NCBI GenBank assembly: GCA_040219575.1
Contig: JAVJSD010000003.1
Location: 23,571-87,570, forward strand
Length of the DNA: 64,000 nt
DNA from: JAVJSD01 sp040219575
GTDB taxonomy: Bacteria; Planctomycetota; Planctomycetia; Pirellulales; Pirellulaceae
Reading direction: 5' to 3'
Positions 61,568 to 64,000 of the stretch are shown here, piece by piece. Position 1 is the stretch's first letter. Every line of letters begins with the position of its first letter. The notes under the pieces are model-generated. The model did not search any database and was not told the DNA's origin. It saw only the letters and a program-made list of their open reading frames with translations. The translations under genes and the position numbers were made by a program.

Positions 61568-61660
61568 GAGGGAACAGGCCTGCGAAGCCGAGACCGCTAT
61601 GGGTGCAGGGGTCATCGGGGTGGGCTGCTCTTCGTCCTCCTGATCCGGTTCTACGCCAGC

Positions 61661-61688
61661 GCCAATCCCGAGTCGCCAATCCCGAGTC
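61661..61688 (+). repeat. Perfect 14-bp tandem direct repeat in the operon leader
   Basis: GCCAATCCCGAGTC occurs twice without a gap (61661-61674 and 61675-61688), 35 nt before the first start codon. Confidence 0.75.
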
Positions 61689-61722
61689 CCGGACTGCGAA
61701 ATTTACGTCTGCGAGAGTCCCC

Positions 61723-62295
61723 ATGACGGTAGTCGGCAAGTTCATCACGCTGCTTATCTTTCTGATGAGCCTGCTGTTCTTGACGTTCTCGGTGATGGTC
61801 TACACCACGCGTGTGGATTGGCGGCGGATTGCGGTGGAAGAACTGCAGCCGGAGCTGGACACGGTCGATAGCGAAATCCGTTCGATGCGAACCGAGCAGG
61901 CGGAGCTGAAGCAGAAGATCCGCCATCAGCAGGCGGCGCTGCGCAGCGCCTTGATCGCGCTGGAGCTGCGGGCGATTCAAACGCAGGAACTGCTGCGGCA
62001 GAAGGAAGACACGAACAAGAAGCTGGCGGCCGACCGAACCGAGCGGCTGCAAGAGTTGAAAATGATTCAAGACGAGCTGCAGACGCTGGTGCAGGACATC
62101 ACGGCGGTCGAGGCGAGAATCAGCGATCTGAAGCTGAAGAGCGACGCGGAGTTTGAACTGGCCGTCAAACTAACCGGCGAGATTCACGAGGCCGTCGGCA
62201 TGCACCGCCGACTAACGGAGCGTTACCAACAACTGCAAGCGCAAATCAACCGCATTCAGGCCGGTTTACCCTCGACGACGGGAACATCGCCATGA
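61723..62295 (+). CDS. Membrane-anchored coiled-coil protein A, unknown function
   Basis: A 190-residue protein. One N-terminal membrane helix (MTVVGKFITLLIFLMSLLFL, to about residue 27) is followed by TTRVDWRR and an almost continuous coiled coil (about 40-185) rich in Glu, Gln, Arg and Leu. The N-terminus closely resembles that of the next protein, so the two are probably paralogues at that end. The anchor and topology predict a helix protruding into the periplasm. The gene overlaps the next by 4 nt (ATGA). It has the window's strongest promoter. I do not recognise a family. Confidence 0.85.
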   Translation: MTVVGKFITLLIFLMSLLFLTFSVMVYTTRVDWRRIAVEELQPELDTVDSEIRSMRTEQAELKQKIRHQQAALRSALIALELRAIQTQELLRQKEDTNKKLAADRTERLQELKMIQDELQTLVQDITAVEARISDLKLKSDAEFELAVKLTGEIHEAVGMHRRLTERYQQLQAQINRIQAGLPSTTGTSP

Positions 62296-63113
62296 CCTTG
62301 CTCGGCAAGATCTTCACCCTATTGATCTTCATCATGACCCTTGTCTTCTCGGCAAGCGCCGTGATGGTGTTCGTGACGCATCAGGATTGGATGGCGACGG
62401 CCCTGGCGGCCGCCGCCGAGCGCGACTCGGCGCGGCTGGCGAATGTGAATTTGGAGCGCGAGAAGCAGGAGGTGCTCAACGAGCTCGCCGCCGAGCGGGC
62501 CCAGCGGAGGCATTTGATTTCCGAATTGGCCACCAAGAGGGAGCAGTTGGAGGGGCAGGTGAAAACGGCGGCCGACGAAGCCAAGACCCTCAACATTCAA
62601 CTCGGCATCGCCGAGAAGGAACGCGACCTGGCCGTCCAGCAAAAGACCGACCTGGTGCAGGAGAACAACCGCCTGCGTACACAGCTGGTCGACGCCCAGA
62701 AGGCGCACGACGACCGCTTGCAGGAGGTGGTGAACCTTACCGACCGGCTGCAGGAGCAGGAAGGCAACGTCACACGGCTCGGCGACGAGATGGTGGCCAT
62801 GGCCGAGTTGAACGTGCAACTCAATCACGTGCTGAAATCGAACGGGCTGACCGTCAACGACGTCGGCGACGACATCGACGTCGACGGCGTGATCTCCAAA
62901 GTCAGCGCGACGCAGCCGCTGGTCGAAATTACGCTCGGCTCCGACGACGGACTGAAGCCCAATCACACCCTGGAGGTGTTTCGGGGCAGCTCGTACCTGG
63001 GACGGATTGTGGTTCGAGAGACGTCGCCCAATCGCGCCGTCGGCCTGATTGTCAAAGAACTCCAACGACAACCGTTCCAGCGAGGCGATCGTGTCGCAAC
63101 CAAACTCAAATGA
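62292..63113 (+). CDS. Membrane-anchored coiled-coil protein B with C-terminal beta domain
   Basis: A 273-residue protein. The N-terminal membrane helix (MTLLGKIFTLLIFIMTLVFS) matches protein A. It is followed by THQDWMATAL, a long coiled coil (about 40-190) and a small beta-rich C-terminal domain (about 205-273; VDGVISKVSATQPLVEITLG, SDDGLKPNHTLEVFRGSSYLGRI, FQRGDRVATKL). That domain resembles the small beta-barrels that follow coiled coils in MreC-like and flagellar FlgT-like envelope proteins, but the similarity is only in pattern. The start overlaps protein A's stop, and its own 3' end overlaps protein C. Confidence 0.87.
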   Translation: MTLLGKIFTLLIFIMTLVFSASAVMVFVTHQDWMATALAAAAERDSARLANVNLEREKQEVLNELAAERAQRRHLISELATKREQLEGQVKTAADEAKTLNIQLGIAEKERDLAVQQKTDLVQENNRLRTQLVDAQKAHDDRLQEVVNLTDRLQEQEGNVTRLGDEMVAMAELNVQLNHVLKSNGLTVNDVGDDIDVDGVISKVSATQPLVEITLGSDDGLKPNHTLEVFRGSSYLGRIVVRETSPNRAVGLIVKELQRQPFQRGDRVATKLK

Positions 63114-63423
63114 GCCCTCGAGCGTCTTCGACGCCGATCCGATGATGGCCGGCGCCCAGCAGCCGATGCCCGACCAAATGGGCGCGCAGCCGATGGGCCC
63201 CGCTCCCGGCATGCCCTCCCCCGCGGCGCCGGCGCTGCCGAAGCAGCGTTTCAACGTGTACACGATGATGCTGATCATCTCTTTCTTCGCGCTGCTGACG
63301 GCCAGCCTGTTGTTGTGGTTCGAACTGACCCACTACATGGAGGACGGCGGCGGTTGGCCTCCCTGGGACACCAGCCGCGTGGGGCTCTTGGAGCACGTCA
63401 CGAGCGTCAGGCATCTGCTCTAA
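63091..63423 (+). CDS. Small membrane protein C with Pro/Met-rich N-terminus
   Basis: A 110-residue protein. A disordered N-terminal half rich in Pro, Met, Ala and Gln (DADPMMAGAQQPMPDQMGAQ) precedes one membrane helix (about 55-77; MMLIISFFALLTASLLLWFE). A short tail follows (GGGWPPWDTSRVGLLEHVTS). GTG 63091 was chosen because GAGG stands about 7 nt before it, giving a 23-nt overlap with protein B. Such N-terminal tails occur in small planctomycete inner-membrane proteins. The function is unknown and probably linked to A and B. Confidence 0.75.
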   Translation: MSQPNSNEPSSVFDADPMMAGAQQPMPDQMGAQPMGPAPGMPSPAAPALPKQRFNVYTMMLIISFFALLTASLLLWFELTHYMEDGGGWPPWDTSRVGLLEHVTSVRHLL

Positions 63424-64000
63424 CAGGCGTCCTCGGCGACGCCCTCCGTAGCCGATGCCGCCAGCAACGGCGAATGCAGGCGTGTCGTTGGTTCCGTTCG
63501 CGTTGAACGGCTCCACACCGACAAGGCGACACGCACGCCTCGCGGTTGGCTGCGCGATGATCCTTGACGCAGCGCTTTGTGTGGGGAGTTGACCGGGGCC
63601 CTCCAACCGAAGCCGGCGGCATCGGCCGCAGGGCTAGTTTCAGTGACTCGTGCGGTCCTGCCCTGGAGATAGCGTCGCTGGACCAGTCAGGCGACCGCCG
63701 CGTGAATCGGGCCGCATCGAAGGCGGTTTGTCGTCTCTTCCGCCGCAGGCGGTGTTAGCCCCGGCGTTTACGCCGGGGTGAAGCGATGCGAGACCATTGG
63801 GCCACAGGGCCGTTTACGGTCCTTCTCGCCTCACTGGCTTCAGCCCTTGGTGACAGGCAACACCTTGCCTCGCTCGAAGGGCTGAAGCCCGCATGACCGG
63901 GTAAGGGCCGTGAACGGCCCTGAGGCGGAGAAGCGCCGGTGACTCGCAAGCCCGGCGTGAACGCCGGGCCTAACACCGCCTTCGGCGGAAAAGGGCCGTG
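63424..64000. other. Intergenic region at right edge with palindrome cluster
   Basis: No gene is visible in the last 577 bases. From 63740 onward it is dominated by palindromes. Confidence 0.6.
63740..63988. repeat. Large compound inverted repeat (38-bp outer arms) containing smaller palindromes
   Basis: Outer arms 63740-63777 and 63951-63988 pair with few mismatches; each arm also contains its own hairpin (CCCCGGCGTTTACGCCGGGG at 63759-63778; CCCGGCG-TGAA-CGCCGGG on the right). Between them lie a second inverted pair (GGCTTCAGCCCTT at 63837-63849 with AAGGGCTGAAGCC at 63877-63889) and GGGCCGTGAACGGCCC-like hairpins. The cluster may continue past the window. Confidence 0.8.

Larger units (their letters stand above)
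61137..61722. other. Intergenic region between PFK and the coiled-coil operon
   Basis: About 586 bases between divergent genes. It holds the strong promoter at 61538-61567 and a tandem repeat in the leader (61661-61688). No gene is visible. Confidence 0.7.

Overview
The window looks like a chromosomal segment of a planctomycete, probably of the Pirellulales. The evidence is high GC, two DUF1549/DUF1553 proteins with cytochrome-c-like motifs, two DUF1501 proteins, a pre-peptidase C-terminal (PPC) domain protein, long intergenic regions full of GC-rich palindromes, and an Omp85 system split over two genes. I recognise no rRNA, tRNA, CRISPR array, transposase or prophage genes. Genes lie on both strands in short transcription units.

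Layout. 1-5.3 kb: the N-terminal part of an HtrA-like protease (runs off the left edge), then a POTRA-only protein and a lipoprotein with an Omp85 beta-barrel. 5.3-17.7 kb: a BFN-domain protein and a mostly minus-strand cluster of DUF1501, DUF1549/1553 and PPC proteins, with a second DUF1501 gene divergent at its right end. 17.8-21.6 kb: an SNF2 helicase followed by a SWIM zinc-finger protein. 21.6-27 kb: an unknown lipoprotein, a 56-residue coiled-coil protein, a C26 amidotransferase homologue that has lost its catalytic cysteine, an ECF sigma factor with a long C-terminal extension, and a LapA-domain protein. 27-31.6 kb: a gene fragment, GTP-type PEP carboxykinase and an M81/MlrC-type peptidase. 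31.9-48.8 kb: a D-aminoacylase/M19-dipeptidase fusion, a hybrid histidine kinase, MetH, a secreted prenyltransferase-repeat protein, a secreted beta-propeller protein, Lnt and GlnA. 49-55.2 kb: an orphan membrane-fusion adaptor converging on a complete RND pump plus adaptor pair. 56-61.1 kb: dGTPase, a PIN-TRAM membrane protein, an orphan beta-class DNA methyltransferase and a PPi-type phosphofructokinase. 61.5-63.4 kb: a three-gene overlapping operon of membrane-anchored coiled-coil proteins behind a near-consensus sigma-70 promoter.

Themes. Much of the content concerns the envelope: outer-membrane assembly (POTRA plus barrel), lipoprotein maturation (Lnt), periplasmic quality control (HtrA), export (RND and adaptors), and secreted or periplasmic proteins of the DUF1501/DUF1549/PPC type. 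Central metabolism is represented by PEPCK, a PPi-type PFK, GlnA and MetH. The intergenic DNA holds at least eight families of palindromic or inverted repeats, several with copies tens of kilobases apart; the most elaborate are nested inverted repeats at 55.46-55.95 kb and a palindrome cluster at the right edge.

The best candidates for undescribed biology are the three-gene coiled-coil operon, the split Omp85 with a lipidated barrel, the aminoacylase-dipeptidase fusion, the cysteine-less C26 protein, and the nested repeat elements. Function statements rest on recognisable motifs; no database search was possible.
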